Shown here one piece after another: positions 1-5,710 of a DNA stretch of 6,942 bases (the first letter of the stretch is position 1; each line of letters begins with the position of its first letter). Origin of the DNA: Chloroflexota bacterium (lineage in GTDB: Bacteria; Chloroflexota; Dehalococcoidia; JABGRK01); contig DAOUZV010000063.1 in NCBI GenBank assembly GCA_030665485.1, forward strand, positions 1 through 6,942, given 5' to 3'. The translations under genes and the position numbers were made by a program. Below the pieces are notes generated by a model, which searched no databases, had not been told where the DNA came from, and worked only from the letters and a program-made list of their open reading frames with translations.

Positions 1-216
1 AAGTTCGGTATCGGCCAACCTGTCAGAGTAATCGACGAGGAAAGCCCCTACTGGAACTATGCCGGGACGGTAAGGCAGATAGTGGGGCTGGACTTTGGCG
101 TTAGCAATATCATAGACCAGTACATAGTGGAGTTCATCGACTGGCCCGAGGGCAAATCGCCCACCAGCGAGTTCATCGAGCGCCAGCTTGTCGAAGCGCC
201 AGACGTGATCGTGTAG
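1..216 (+). CDS. 3' end of an unrecognised protein gene (partial)
   Basis: Frame 1 is open from the first base to a TAG at 214-216, giving the last 71 residues of a protein whose start lies outside the window. It begins KFGIGQPVRVID and ends VEAPDVIV. The 'F-x-I-G-x-P-V-R-V-I-D' opening, followed by an aromatic stretch (YWNYAG) and 'TVRQIVGLDFG', looks like alternating beta strands of a small SH3- or KOW-like barrel. That is an impression only, and I do not recognise a family. There are no membrane segments and no cysteines. The next gene starts 5 bases after the stop, so the two are probably co-transcribed. Because the reading frame is interrupted by the window edge, the full length and any N-terminal domain are unknown. 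Confidence 0.6.
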   Translation, partial: KFGIGQPVRVIDEESPYWNYAGTVRQIVGLDFGVSNIIDQYIVEFIDWPEGKSPTSEFIERQLVEAPDVIV

Positions 217-221
217 ATGCC

Positions 222-632
222 ATGACTAGAGCGCTGTTCTCATCCCGCCTGCGCAAATTTGCGTTTGCCCTGACTGCAGGGATAATCTCTGTTGACCTTT
301 TTACCGGCCTCTACCACATCACCCACGGTGGCCCTTACTCCGGCACCACCGAACTCGTGCTAGCCTTCGTGCTTACTCTAAGCTGGTTTCTCGTTTTCAC
401 GGCTCAACGGTTTGAACCAGCTTCAAAAAAATACAGCCTTTTCAGATGGACAGGCCTGTTTTTGATCTTCGCAACAGCTATCGTTCTGCTTTCCTTTGGC
501 ATCTATCACTTCGGCACACCCACCGGAACCCGCTCCGGCTCCATCGAGACATCACTCGCCTTTTCCCTGATAGTAATGGACGTACTGCTGTACAAAGCGT
601 ACAAGCGCCCCACTGGAATAGACAACTCATAA
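222..632 (+). CDS. Small four-helix integral membrane protein with an internal duplication; function unknown
   Basis: This 136-residue protein has four hydrophobic segments at about residues 13-31, 44-61, 74-96 and 108-124, with a basic N-terminus (RLRK) and basic C-terminal tail (YKAYKR). The two halves resemble each other. The first has GLYH at 29-32, SG at 40-41, Glu44 and LAF at 47-49. The second has GIYH at 93-96, SG at 105-106, Glu109 and LAF at 112-114. This points to duplication of a two-helix unit, with a conserved Tyr-His at the end of one helix and a Glu at the start of the next. No named family is recognised. There is no clear SD before the ATG at 222. The preceding stop at 214-216 is 5 bases upstream, so translational coupling is likely. 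Transport, sensing or a redox role cannot be told apart from the sequence. Confidence 0.7.
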   Translation: MTRALFSSRLRKFAFALTAGIISVDLFTGLYHITHGGPYSGTTELVLAFVLTLSWFLVFTAQRFEPASKKYSLFRWTGLFLIFATAIVLLSFGIYHFGTPTGTRSGSIETSLAFSLIVMDVLLYKAYKRPTGIDNS

Positions 633-636
633 CGGC

Positions 637-642
637 TATAAT
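637..642 (+). promoter_or_regulatory. Candidate -10 box for the aldolase gene
   Basis: A perfect TATAAT lies 4 bases after the stop of the membrane protein gene and about 48 bases before the aldolase ATG. The region 17-18 bases upstream matches TTGACA at only 3 of 6 positions, so the promoter rests on the -10 box and its position alone. A second weaker box, TATAAC, lies at 652-657. Confidence 0.4.
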
Positions 643-690
643 AGGCAAAACTATAACGATTACGAAGTAACCACTCTTTAGGAGGATTAC

Positions 691-1485
691 ATGGACTGGG
701 GAATGAAAAACAGACTTTCCAGACTAATACAACCCGATGGCCGGGCGCTATTTCTGCCAATCGACCACGGTTATTTTCAGGGGCCCACCAGCAAGCTGGA
801 GCATCCGGGTGAGACCATCGCCCCGCTACTGCCCTACGCCGATGCACTGTTTATCACCCGCGGCGTACTGCGCGCATGCGTTGACCCCGCCGAGCCGACG
901 CCGATAATACTGCGCGTTTCCGGCGGAACCAGCGTTGTCGGTGGCGATCTGTCCAATGAGGGACTTACCACGTCGATGGAAGATGCAGTGCGACTCAACG
1001 TATCTGCTGTCGGCCTGTCGATATTCGTGGGCCACGAGTACGAGCGCGAGTCGCTGCTCAACCTGGGCAAGCTGGTTGACGAGGGCATCAGTTATGGTAT
1101 GCCGGTTATGGCGGTTACCGCCGTGGGCAAGGAGCTGGAAAGGCGCGAGGCGCGCTACCTGGGTCTGGCCTGCCGCATCGGCGCCGAGCTGGGTGCACAG
1201 GTGGTCAAGACCTACTACTGCGCCAAGGACTTCGACAAGGTGGTAAACGGTTGCCCCGTGCCCGTGGTTATGGCCGGAGGCCCGCAGACGGAGACCGAGC
1301 TTGAGGTATTCGAGTTTGTACACGACGGCATACAGAAGGGCGCCATCGGCGTTAACCTGGGCAGGAACATCTGGAAGCACGACTACCCCGTTGCCATGAT
1401 AAAGGCAATACGCGCCATAATCCACGATAACGTCAATCCCAAGCAAGCGCAGGATATATTCTTAACCGTCAAAAACGAAAAATAG
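691..1485 (+). CDS. lsrF: LsrF/DhnA-family class I aldolase or thiolase (3-hydroxy-5-phosphonooxypentane-2,4-dione thiolase-like)
   Basis: This 264-residue cytoplasmic TIM-barrel enzyme belongs to the DhnA/LsrF family of class I (Schiff-base) aldolases. Family signatures remembered from E. coli LsrF are all present: DWGMKNRLSR at the start, IDHGYFQGP at 24-32 with Asp25-His26, RGVLR at 57-61, the DDAVRLN-like EDAVRLN at 97-103, and VVKTYY at 171-176, where Lys173 is the expected Schiff-base lysine. The phosphate-binding end is represented by MAGGP at 194-198 and GVNLGRNIW near 230. It lacks the roughly 30-residue N-terminal extension of E. coli LsrF. The start is well supported: AGGAGG at 680-685 with a 5-base spacer. 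LsrF transfers acetyl from phosphorylated AI-2 product to CoA, but no lsr transporter, kinase or LsrG is nearby, so the true substrate may be another sugar phosphate. An archaeal-type ADH-synthase activity (aromatic amino acid precursor) is a less likely alternative. Confidence 0.85.
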   Translation: MDWGMKNRLSRLIQPDGRALFLPIDHGYFQGPTSKLEHPGETIAPLLPYADALFITRGVLRACVDPAEPTPIILRVSGGTSVVGGDLSNEGLTTSMEDAVRLNVSAVGLSIFVGHEYERESLLNLGKLVDEGISYGMPVMAVTAVGKELERREARYLGLACRIGAELGAQVVKTYYCAKDFDKVVNGCPVPVVMAGGPQTETELEVFEFVHDGIQKGAIGVNLGRNIWKHDYPVAMIKAIRAIIHDNVNPKQAQDIFLTVKNEK

Positions 1486-1513
1486 ATACAGTCCACGGCT
1501 ATCTAAATGAAAA

Positions 1514-1543
1514 AGGAGGAAGCATGAAAAATCGCTTCCTCTT
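1514..1543 (+). promoter_or_regulatory. Stem-loop enclosing an SD sequence between the aldolase gene and folC
   Basis: AGGAGGAAGC at 1514-1523 pairs with GCTTCCTCTT at 1534-1543, a 10-bp stem with one G-U pair and a 10-base loop that begins with ATG. The left arm contains a full SD (AGGAGG), so folding would hide it. A weak terminator of the aldolase transcript is the alternative, but the stem is followed by GCTATCAT instead of a T-run, which argues against efficient intrinsic termination. Confidence 0.45.
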
Positions 1544-1553
1544 GCTATCATAA
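1524..1553 (+). other. Possible 9-codon leader ORF or interrupted folC start
   Basis: An ATG at 1524-1526 follows AGGAGG (1514-1519) by 4 bases and encodes MKNRFLLLS before a TAA at 1551-1553. The frame is the same as folC, whose ATG at 1557 comes after one further codon (GAT). It could be a regulatory leader peptide, a former folC start disabled by a nonsense mutation, or chance. It shows no run of a single amino-acid codon beyond three leucines, so classical attenuation is not evident. Confidence 0.3.
1541..1551 (+). promoter_or_regulatory. Candidate extended -10 for leaderless folC transcription
   Basis: TGCTATCAT at 1543-1551 fits an extended -10 (TGn plus TATAAT with one mismatch). Transcription starting about 7 bases downstream would begin at or next to the folC ATG at 1557. 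No -35 box is visible, as is allowed for extended -10 promoters. Confidence 0.3.
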
Positions 1554-1556
1554 GAT

Positions 1557-3005
1557 ATGGAAGAAATCACCAACAACGATGATTCGATAATGCCGGACGA
1601 CCCGCCGCCGGAAAAACCCCCGCTTAGCAACTACTACAAGCGCTTAAGCTGGCTGCGCTCGCTCATCACGGACCCTGAAGGAACATACTACTTCACCCGT
1701 AAAAGTCAGACGGAGTACCTCAAGGACTACCTCAGGCAATTCGCCCGCACCACAGCCTTCCTTGGGCTTGCAGGCAATCCGCAGGAAAAGTACCCGGTAG
1801 TGCACATCGCCGGCACCAGCGGAAAAGGCTCGGTTACCACAATGATCGGCGCAATACTGAGGCAAGCCGGGCTGCGCACCGGCGTCCACACATCGCCATA
1901 CTTGCAGATGTGCAACGAAAAGCTGGTGGTGGATGGCGCCATGATATCGCCGTCAGCATTCGTCGAATTGATAGATGAGTTCAGGCAGATACAGCGGACG
2001 TTCTATCTGAAAACGGGTGAGCGCTTGCGCTATCAGGAGTCATGGGCCTGCCTGGTCTATATGTACTTTGCCAAACAGCGGGTAGACTGGGCCGTGGTGG
2101 AAACGGCGCTGGGCGGCCGCTACGATCCCACCAACGTGGTATCATCCAAGCTGGCCGTCATAACCAACATCGCGCTGGAGCATACGCCGCAGCTTGGCAC
2201 AAGCCTTGCCGAAATAGCAAAACACAAGGCGGGCATCATCAAGAGGGACCAGCCGGTGATAACCTCAGAAAAGAACTCCAGGATCGTCGATATCTTCGCC
2301 AAAGAAGCCATCAGGAACCATTCCAAACTTTACAAACTTGACCGCGACTTCAGCTTCAAAATAGGCAAATCCGACCATACCGGCCTAACCCTCGATATAA
2401 GAACGCCGTTTAAGGCGTACGACAAGGTGCATATGGCGCAGTTGGGTACGTTCAACGCCGTCAACGCGGCGCTGGCGGTAAAGGCGGCCGAGGTACTGGC
2501 AAAAAAGTACGGCGTGCCCATCGCCGAGGAGCATATCAGGGCGGCGCTGGGTGACTGGAGGCTGCCGGGGCGTATGGAGACGGTGCAACTTGAGCCGCAG
2601 GTTATACTGGACAGCGCCCACAACCCACAGAAAATGCGTGCGCTGGCAGATACGATCAAAGCCATATTCCCGCAAAGGCCAATAACCGTGGTTACCGGCA
2701 TGCTCGCATTTAAAGACGTCGATGCCATACTCAAGGAGCTGCTGCCCGTAGCAAGACGTATGATCGCGACACAGACGCAGGTTCTGGGCAAACCATCGCT
2801 GCCAACGAGCGACTTGGCCAAAGCCATCAAACGGCAAAGCCCGTCCCTTGAGGTAATCGAGTGCGGCAGCGTCGCAAGCGGGATAGCAACGGCTATATCG
2901 GAAGCAAAACCGGGTGAGCTTGTATTAATCACCGGTTCCATGTACCTTATAGGTGAAGCCAGGGAGCACTGGTTCCCCTCGGAACAAATGCTGATGGATG
3001 CCTGA
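1557..3005 (+). CDS. folC: Bifunctional dihydrofolate synthase / folylpolyglutamate synthase
   Basis: This cytoplasmic Mur-ligase-family enzyme adds glutamate to dihydropteroate and to reduced folates with ATP. The 482 residues contain the P-loop HIAGTSGKGS (83-92, Lys90), the SPYLQMCNEKL segment (113-123) matching the usual SPHL...NERI motif, ETALGGRYDPTNVV (182-195), ITNIALEHT (202-210, His209), and HKAGIIK (223-229), where Lys224 is the expected carbamylated lysine. Then follow LPGRME (336-341), the C-terminal-domain start ILDSAHNP (350-357, Asp352 and His355), and the terminal ITGSMYLIGE stretch. It is longer than typical FolC (about 430) because of an acidic, proline-rich N-terminus (about residues 1-24). 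The ATG at 1557 has no SD, and ATG at 1590 (Met12) is an alternative start. An SD-equipped ATG at 1524 lies in frame but is cut off by TAA at 1551. The dehydrogenase gene follows after 9 bases. Confidence 0.93.
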   Translation: MEEITNNDDSIMPDDPPPEKPPLSNYYKRLSWLRSLITDPEGTYYFTRKSQTEYLKDYLRQFARTTAFLGLAGNPQEKYPVVHIAGTSGKGSVTTMIGAILRQAGLRTGVHTSPYLQMCNEKLVVDGAMISPSAFVELIDEFRQIQRTFYLKTGERLRYQESWACLVYMYFAKQRVDWAVVETALGGRYDPTNVVSSKLAVITNIALEHTPQLGTSLAEIAKHKAGIIKRDQPVITSEKNSRIVDIFAKEAIRNHSKLYKLDRDFSFKIGKSDHTGLTLDIRTPFKAYDKVHMAQLGTFNAVNAALAVKAAEVLAKKYGVPIAEEHIRAALGDWRLPGRMETVQLEPQVILDSAHNPQKMRALADTIKAIFPQRPITVVTGMLAFKDVDAILKELLPVARRMIATQTQVLGKPSLPTSDLAKAIKRQSPSLEVIECGSVASGIATAISEAKPGELVLITGSMYLIGEAREHWFPSEQMLMDA

Positions 3006-3014
3006 AGGAGACAG

Positions 3015-4046
3015 ATGATGCGCGTTGCCATGTACTACAACAACAGCGATATCAGAGTAGAGCAGATGCCCACTCCCCAGATCGGCCCGGGCGAGTTGCT
3101 GGTAAGGGTTGAGGCCAGCGGCATTTGCGGCAGCGACGTCATGGAGTGGTACCGCATCCACAAGGCCCCTATGGTGCTGGGGCACGAAATAGCGGGCGTT
3201 ATAACCGCTGCGGGCAACGGTGTTGAGCAATACAAGGCTGGAGACCGTATAGCGGCGGCACACCACGTCCCATGCAATACGTGCCACTATTGCTTAAACG
3301 ACAACGAGACCGCCTGCGACACACTGCGCAGCACCAGCTTCGATCCCGGCGGTTTTGCCGAGTACCTGCGCCTGCCCGCCGTTAACGTCGCCCGCGGTGT
3401 ATTCACCCTGCCCGACAATGTATCCTTTGACGAAGCGACGTTTGTGGAGCCGCTGGCCTGTGTGCTGCGCGGACAGCGCAAAGCCAACTTCAAATCACAA
3501 ACAAGCGTGCTTGTCTTGGGCTGCGGCATGGCCGGACTGCTGCACGTGCACCTGGCACACGTCATGGGCGCAGGCAAAGTGATAACCACCGACATCGTTG
3601 ATTACAGGATCGATGCTGCCAAGCGATTCGGGGCGGATGAAGGTATAAATGCAAGCGACTACACCCCAGATCGCCTGCGCCAGATCAACGGCGGGCGTCT
3701 CGCCGATCTGGTAATAGTCTGCACCGGCGCTCCTGTGGCGTTGCAGCAGGCGCTTAAATCCGTGGAGAGGGGCGGCACCATCCTTATCTTCGCACTGACA
3801 AAAGACGACGTAAGCCTGACCATACCGGTAAACGAGTTCTTCTCGCGCAACGAGGTAACCATCACCACATCATACGCCGGCAGCCCCGCCGACTATCAGC
3901 AGGCGCTGGATTTGATAGCGGCACATCGCGTCAATATGAAAGAAATGATTACCCATCGACTGAGTTTGGCTGAGGCAGAAGAGGGATTTAAGCTGGTGGC
4001 CGAAGCCAAAGACTGTCTTAAGGTTATCATCGAGCCGCAGCGGTAA
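3015..4046 (+). CDS. Zinc-dependent medium-chain alcohol/polyol dehydrogenase
   Basis: This 343-residue protein belongs to the zinc-containing MDR superfamily (sorbitol, threonine and alcohol dehydrogenases). It oxidises an alcohol to a ketone or aldehyde with a nicotinamide cofactor. The catalytic zinc ligands are visible: Cys38 in GICGSD, His57-Glu58 in GHEIAGV, and Glu145 in FVEPLACV. The structural zinc site is Cys87, Cys90, Cys93 and Cys101 (CNTCHYC plus a later Cys). The Rossmann motif GCGMAG is at 169-174, followed by Asp193 at the end of strand two, which favours NAD over NADP. The substrate cannot be read from sequence; the EPLACV form is typical of the sorbitol/threonine dehydrogenase branch. 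AAGGAG at 3005-3010 lies 4 bases before the ATG at 3015 and 7 before the adjacent ATG at 3018, so Met2 may be the true start. It sits 9 bases after folC and is very likely co-translated from the same mRNA. Confidence 0.88.
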   Translation: MMRVAMYYNNSDIRVEQMPTPQIGPGELLVRVEASGICGSDVMEWYRIHKAPMVLGHEIAGVITAAGNGVEQYKAGDRIAAAHHVPCNTCHYCLNDNETACDTLRSTSFDPGGFAEYLRLPAVNVARGVFTLPDNVSFDEATFVEPLACVLRGQRKANFKSQTSVLVLGCGMAGLLHVHLAHVMGAGKVITTDIVDYRIDAAKRFGADEGINASDYTPDRLRQINGGRLADLVIVCTGAPVALQQALKSVERGGTILIFALTKDDVSLTIPVNEFFSRNEVTITTSYAGSPADYQQALDLIAAHRVNMKEMITHRLSLAEAEEGFKLVAEAKDCLKVIIEPQR

Positions 4047-4067
4047 TTTACCTTGTATAGCTAGGTA

Positions 4068-4096
4068 TTCCCAAACACGGTTCAACTCATTATTAT
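4068..4096 (+). promoter_or_regulatory. Candidate promoter of the DegV gene
   Basis: TTCCCA (4068-4073, 4 of 6 matches to TTGACA) and TATTAT (4091-4096, 5 of 6 matches to TATAAT) are separated by 17 bases in the 60-base gap after the dehydrogenase. Initiation about 7 bases past the -10 would leave only a few untranslated bases before the ATG at 4107, which agrees with the lack of an SD there. Confidence 0.4.
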
Positions 4097-4106
4097 TGGT
4101 CACAAT

Positions 4107-4949
4107 ATGGCAGGAGTTAAGATAGTAACCGACAGTACATCAGATCTGCCGCCGGCAGTTGCAAGCGATCTCGGCATCACCGTAGTCCCTCTGTACGTCC
4201 ACTTCGGCGAGGAAGTATTCCGGGATGGAATAGACATATCAGGCGACGAGTTCTACCGCAGGCTGACAGAGAAGCCTGTTCTGCCGAAGACATCGGCCCC
4301 ATCGCCGGACACCTTCCAGCAACTGTACAACAATCTTGCACAAAATGCGGACGGCATTCTATCGCTGCACATCGCATCCAATCTCAGTGCCACCTACGAA
4401 TCGGCGCTGGTGGGCCAAAACGGTGCCGATGGCCCCGTATCGGTCGTTGACTCACGCTCCGTATCGATGGGGCTGGGATTGCTCGCCGTCATTGCGGCAC
4501 GCGCCGCCAACAACGGTGCCACGCTGCAGGAAACAGTTGAACTGGTATACGCTGCCATCCCGCGAATTCGTGTATTCACCATGGTTGGCACGCTGGAGTA
4601 TCTGCGCAAAGGCGGGCGCATCGGCAAGGCACAGTGGTTGCTCGGCTCCCTGCTCAAGATAAAGCCGATTATAGAGATAAACGACGGACATGTGCTGGGC
4701 ATAGCCAAGGCGCGCAGTCATGACAAAGCCGTAGACAAGGTCCGCAAGATAACCGAGTCATTGGGCGATATTGACGAAATGGCGATAGTCTACAACACCA
4801 CACCTCGGGAGGCCAAATCACTGGGCCAAAGCCTCTCCCGCCTTATCCCGGAAGAGAAGATATTCTACACGACATTCGGGCCGGTTATCGGCACATACAC
4901 CGGCCCCGGCGCCATTGGCATCGCCAGTTTACTGAAAAACGGCGAATGA
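4107..4949 (+). CDS. DegV-family fatty-acid-binding protein (FakB-type)
   Basis: This 280-residue protein is a full-length, standard-sized DegV family member. In Firmicutes, DegV proteins (FakB) hold a fatty acid while FakA phosphorylates it for phospholipid synthesis. Visible family motifs are KIVTDSTSDLP (5-15), VVPLYVHFG (26-34), the PKTSAPSP ligand loop (60-67, Thr62-Ser63), HIASNLSATYESA (88-100), LEYLRKGGRIGKA with the LLKIKPIIEI segment, and the C-terminal GPVIGTYTGPGA. All are intact, so it is probably functional. No FakA/DAK2-type kinase gene is in this window, so the partner must be elsewhere if the pathway exists here. The start has no SD; the family motif begins at residue 5, so the ATG at 4107 is well placed. 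It is separated from the dehydrogenase by 60 bases with a possible promoter of its own. Confidence 0.92.
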   Translation: MAGVKIVTDSTSDLPPAVASDLGITVVPLYVHFGEEVFRDGIDISGDEFYRRLTEKPVLPKTSAPSPDTFQQLYNNLAQNADGILSLHIASNLSATYESALVGQNGADGPVSVVDSRSVSMGLGLLAVIAARAANNGATLQETVELVYAAIPRIRVFTMVGTLEYLRKGGRIGKAQWLLGSLLKIKPIIEINDGHVLGIAKARSHDKAVDKVRKITESLGDIDEMAIVYNTTPREAKSLGQSLSRLIPEEKIFYTTFGPVIGTYTGPGAIGIASLLKNGE

Positions 4950-5179
4950 TTCATTAGCGCTTCCCTACTGCACGGCCTTACACCTGCTCATCCAACAGGC
5001 CACGACTACGCTCATAAGCCCGCTTTGCCACAACTTATCACCAAAACTGATGAGGCCGCGTCCATGTACTTTTTTCCGGGTTGATAGTGAAATGAAAAGT
5101 AATATGCCGGCGAACTCAAAGTTGCACAAAAAAATGACCCCATGGTGAAATCGATTGCCATTCATCACGATTGCGTTAT

Positions 5180-5242
5180 GTTTATCCCCAATTTCATCAC
5201 GTTTATCCCCCATTTCCTCACGTTTGTCCCCTGCTCATGTAC
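5180..5242. repeat. Three 21-bp direct tandem repeats
   Basis: Units lie at 5180-5200, 5201-5221 and 5222-5242. Each starts GTTTRTCCCC; units 1 and 2 differ at only two positions, in the middle CAT/CCT and A/C bases, and both end in CTCAC or ATCAC. Unit 3 is degenerate in its second half. On the minus strand the units read as repeated GGGGATAAAC boxes. A further ATTCATCAC end lies at 5160-5168, which may be the remains of an older unit. Confidence 0.75.
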
Positions 5243-5324
5243 TACATCACTGTTGAAGCGATTCTATTCCAACATCCAGCGGAAAGACCAAAAAACTGGC
5301 CTGTTTGCCGTAGCGTGAGGAAAT
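5212..5324. repeat. 11-bp inverted repeat
   Basis: ATTTCCTCACG at 5212-5222, across the boundary of the tandem repeat units, is exactly repeated in inverse orientation as CGTGAGGAAAT at 5314-5324, with 91 bases between. The spacing is too long for a terminator stem. It fits paired ends of a small element or paired protein-binding sites. Confidence 0.5.
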
Positions 5325-5343
5325 TTCGTACCAATCCTTTCAG

Positions 5344-5372
5344 TTGACACTCACAATGCCACCAGCTACAAT
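5344..5372 (+). promoter_or_regulatory. Strong sigma-70-type promoter of the tRNA cluster
   Basis: A perfect TTGACA at 5344-5349 and TACAAT (5 of 6) at 5367-5372 are separated by the ideal 17 bases. The predicted transcription start, about 5379, lies just upstream of tRNA-Phe. This is the best promoter in the window, as expected for stable RNA genes. Confidence 0.85.
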
Positions 5373-5383
5373 AAAACACGCAT

Positions 5384-5455
5384 GCCGAGGTAGCTCAGGG
5401 GTAGAGCAGTGGACTGAAAATCCACGTGCCGGCGGTTCAATTCCGCCCCTCGGCA
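5384..5455 (+). tRNA. tRNA-Phe (GAA)
   Basis: A full cloverleaf can be drawn. The acceptor stem is GCCGAGG with CCTCGGC (5384-5390, 5448-5454). The D stem is GCTC with GAGC around a GG-containing loop. The anticodon stem is GTGGA with TCCAC, enclosing loop CTGAAAA with anticodon GAA at 5416-5418. The T stem is GGCGG with CCGCC and loop TTCAATT. The discriminator base is A5455. The CCA end is not encoded: a run of six T follows directly, so a CCA-adding enzyme is needed. Confidence 0.95.
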
Positions 5456-5464
5456 TTTTTTGAA

Positions 5465-5552
5465 GCCGAAGTGGTGGAATGGTAGACACGTCAGTCTCAA
5501 AAACTGATGGGGGGCGACCCCCGTGTCGGTTCGAGTCCGACCTTCGGCACCA
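5465..5552 (+). tRNA. tRNA-Leu (CAA), CCA encoded
   Basis: A class II tRNA with a long variable arm. The acceptor stem is GCCGAAG with CTTCGGC (5465-5471, 5542-5548). The anticodon stem is TCAGT with ACTGA around loop CTCAAAA, anticodon CAA at 5498-5500, which reads TTG leucine codons. The variable arm (about 5508-5524) forms a G-rich/C-rich hairpin. The T stem is GTCGG with CCGAC and loop TTCGAGT. The discriminator is A5549 and CCA is encoded at 5550-5552. It lies 9 bases after tRNA-Phe and is presumably processed from the same precursor. Confidence 0.95.
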
Positions 5553-5559
5553 TCTGCAA

Positions 5560-5633
5560 TGCCGAGTTGTGTAGTGGTAGCACAGCGGCCTTTGGAGCCG
5601 TTAGCCCAGGTTCGAATCCTGGCTCGGCAACCA
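5560..5633 (+). tRNA. tRNA-Gln (TTG), CCA encoded
   Basis: The acceptor stem is TGCCGAG with CTCGGCA (5560-5566, 5623-5629), and its first pair is U-A, as is usual for bacterial tRNA-Gln. The D stem is GTGT with GCAC. The anticodon stem is GCGGC with GCCGT around loop CTTTGGA, anticodon TTG at 5592-5594, reading CAA. The T stem is CCAGG with CCTGG and loop TTCGAAT. The discriminator is A5630 and CCA is encoded at 5631-5633. It is the last gene of the three-tRNA unit, 7 bases after tRNA-Leu. Confidence 0.95.
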
Positions 5634-5661
5634 GTATATATAAAAATATTTTCGATCAAAC

Positions 5662-5691
5662 GAGTCATGAAGTGATTATGGCTCTTTTTTT
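5662..5691 (+). terminator. Intrinsic terminator of the tRNA cluster
   Basis: GAGTCAT (5662-5668) pairs with ATGGCTC (5678-5684) in a 7-bp stem with one G-U pair, extendable by two weaker inner pairs. It is followed at once by seven T (5685-5691). The position, 28 bases after tRNA-Gln and before the next gene, fits the end of the tRNA transcript. Confidence 0.8.
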
Positions 5692-5704
5692 ATTCTCATT
5701 AATG

Positions 5705-5710
5705 TATAAT
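5705..5710 (+). promoter_or_regulatory. -10 box of the alpha/beta hydrolase gene, leaderless type
   Basis: A perfect TATAAT overlaps the first ATG of the reading frame (5709) and lies exactly 7 bases before an in-frame ATG at 5718. A transcript starting there would begin at or one base before that ATG. No good -35 box is seen; the region 17 bases upstream is the T-run of the tRNA terminator. Confidence 0.45.

Larger units (their letters stand above)
4950..5343 (+). other. Non-coding stretch, possible decayed mobile-element end
   Basis: No convincing gene lies between the DegV stop and the tRNA promoter. The stretch holds 21-bp tandem repeats (5180-5242), an 11-bp inverted repeat (5212-5222 with 5314-5324) and the words GATAAGTTGTGG and GGGGTCATTTTTTTG read on the minus strand. 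These remind me of the non-coding ends of some insertion sequences, but no transposase fragment is visible. No clear terminator for the DegV gene is seen either. Confidence 0.35.

Noticed and set aside
826..1446. 206-residue minus-strand reading frame
   Set aside because: It lies wholly within the aldolase gene, which has all its family motifs on the + strand. It is a long shadow frame caused by codon bias.
1486..1556. Riboswitch (for example folate-sensing) upstream of folC
   Set aside because: Only a simple 10-bp hairpin is present. No multi-helix aptamer core or known conserved riboswitch motif is visible in the 71-base gap.
2330..3031. 233-residue minus-strand reading frame
   Set aside because: Entirely opposite the C-terminal half of folC and the dehydrogenase start. 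No recognisable protein motif, only Ser/Ala-rich composition.
4965..5213. 82-residue minus-strand reading frame containing GDKRDEIGDKHN
   Set aside because: The repeated GDK comes from the 21-bp DNA repeats, the start lies inside a repeat unit, there is no SD, and the rest shows no family motif. Better read as non-coding DNA.
5180..5242. CRISPR array
   Set aside because: The repeats are contiguous 21-bp units with no spacers between them and no cas gene is present.
5366..5668. 100-residue minus-strand reading frame across the tRNA cluster
   Set aside because: It is antisense to three tRNA genes. Its AELNRRHVDFQSTALP and GRTRT-like strings are the familiar false proteins produced by translating the reverse strand of tRNAs.
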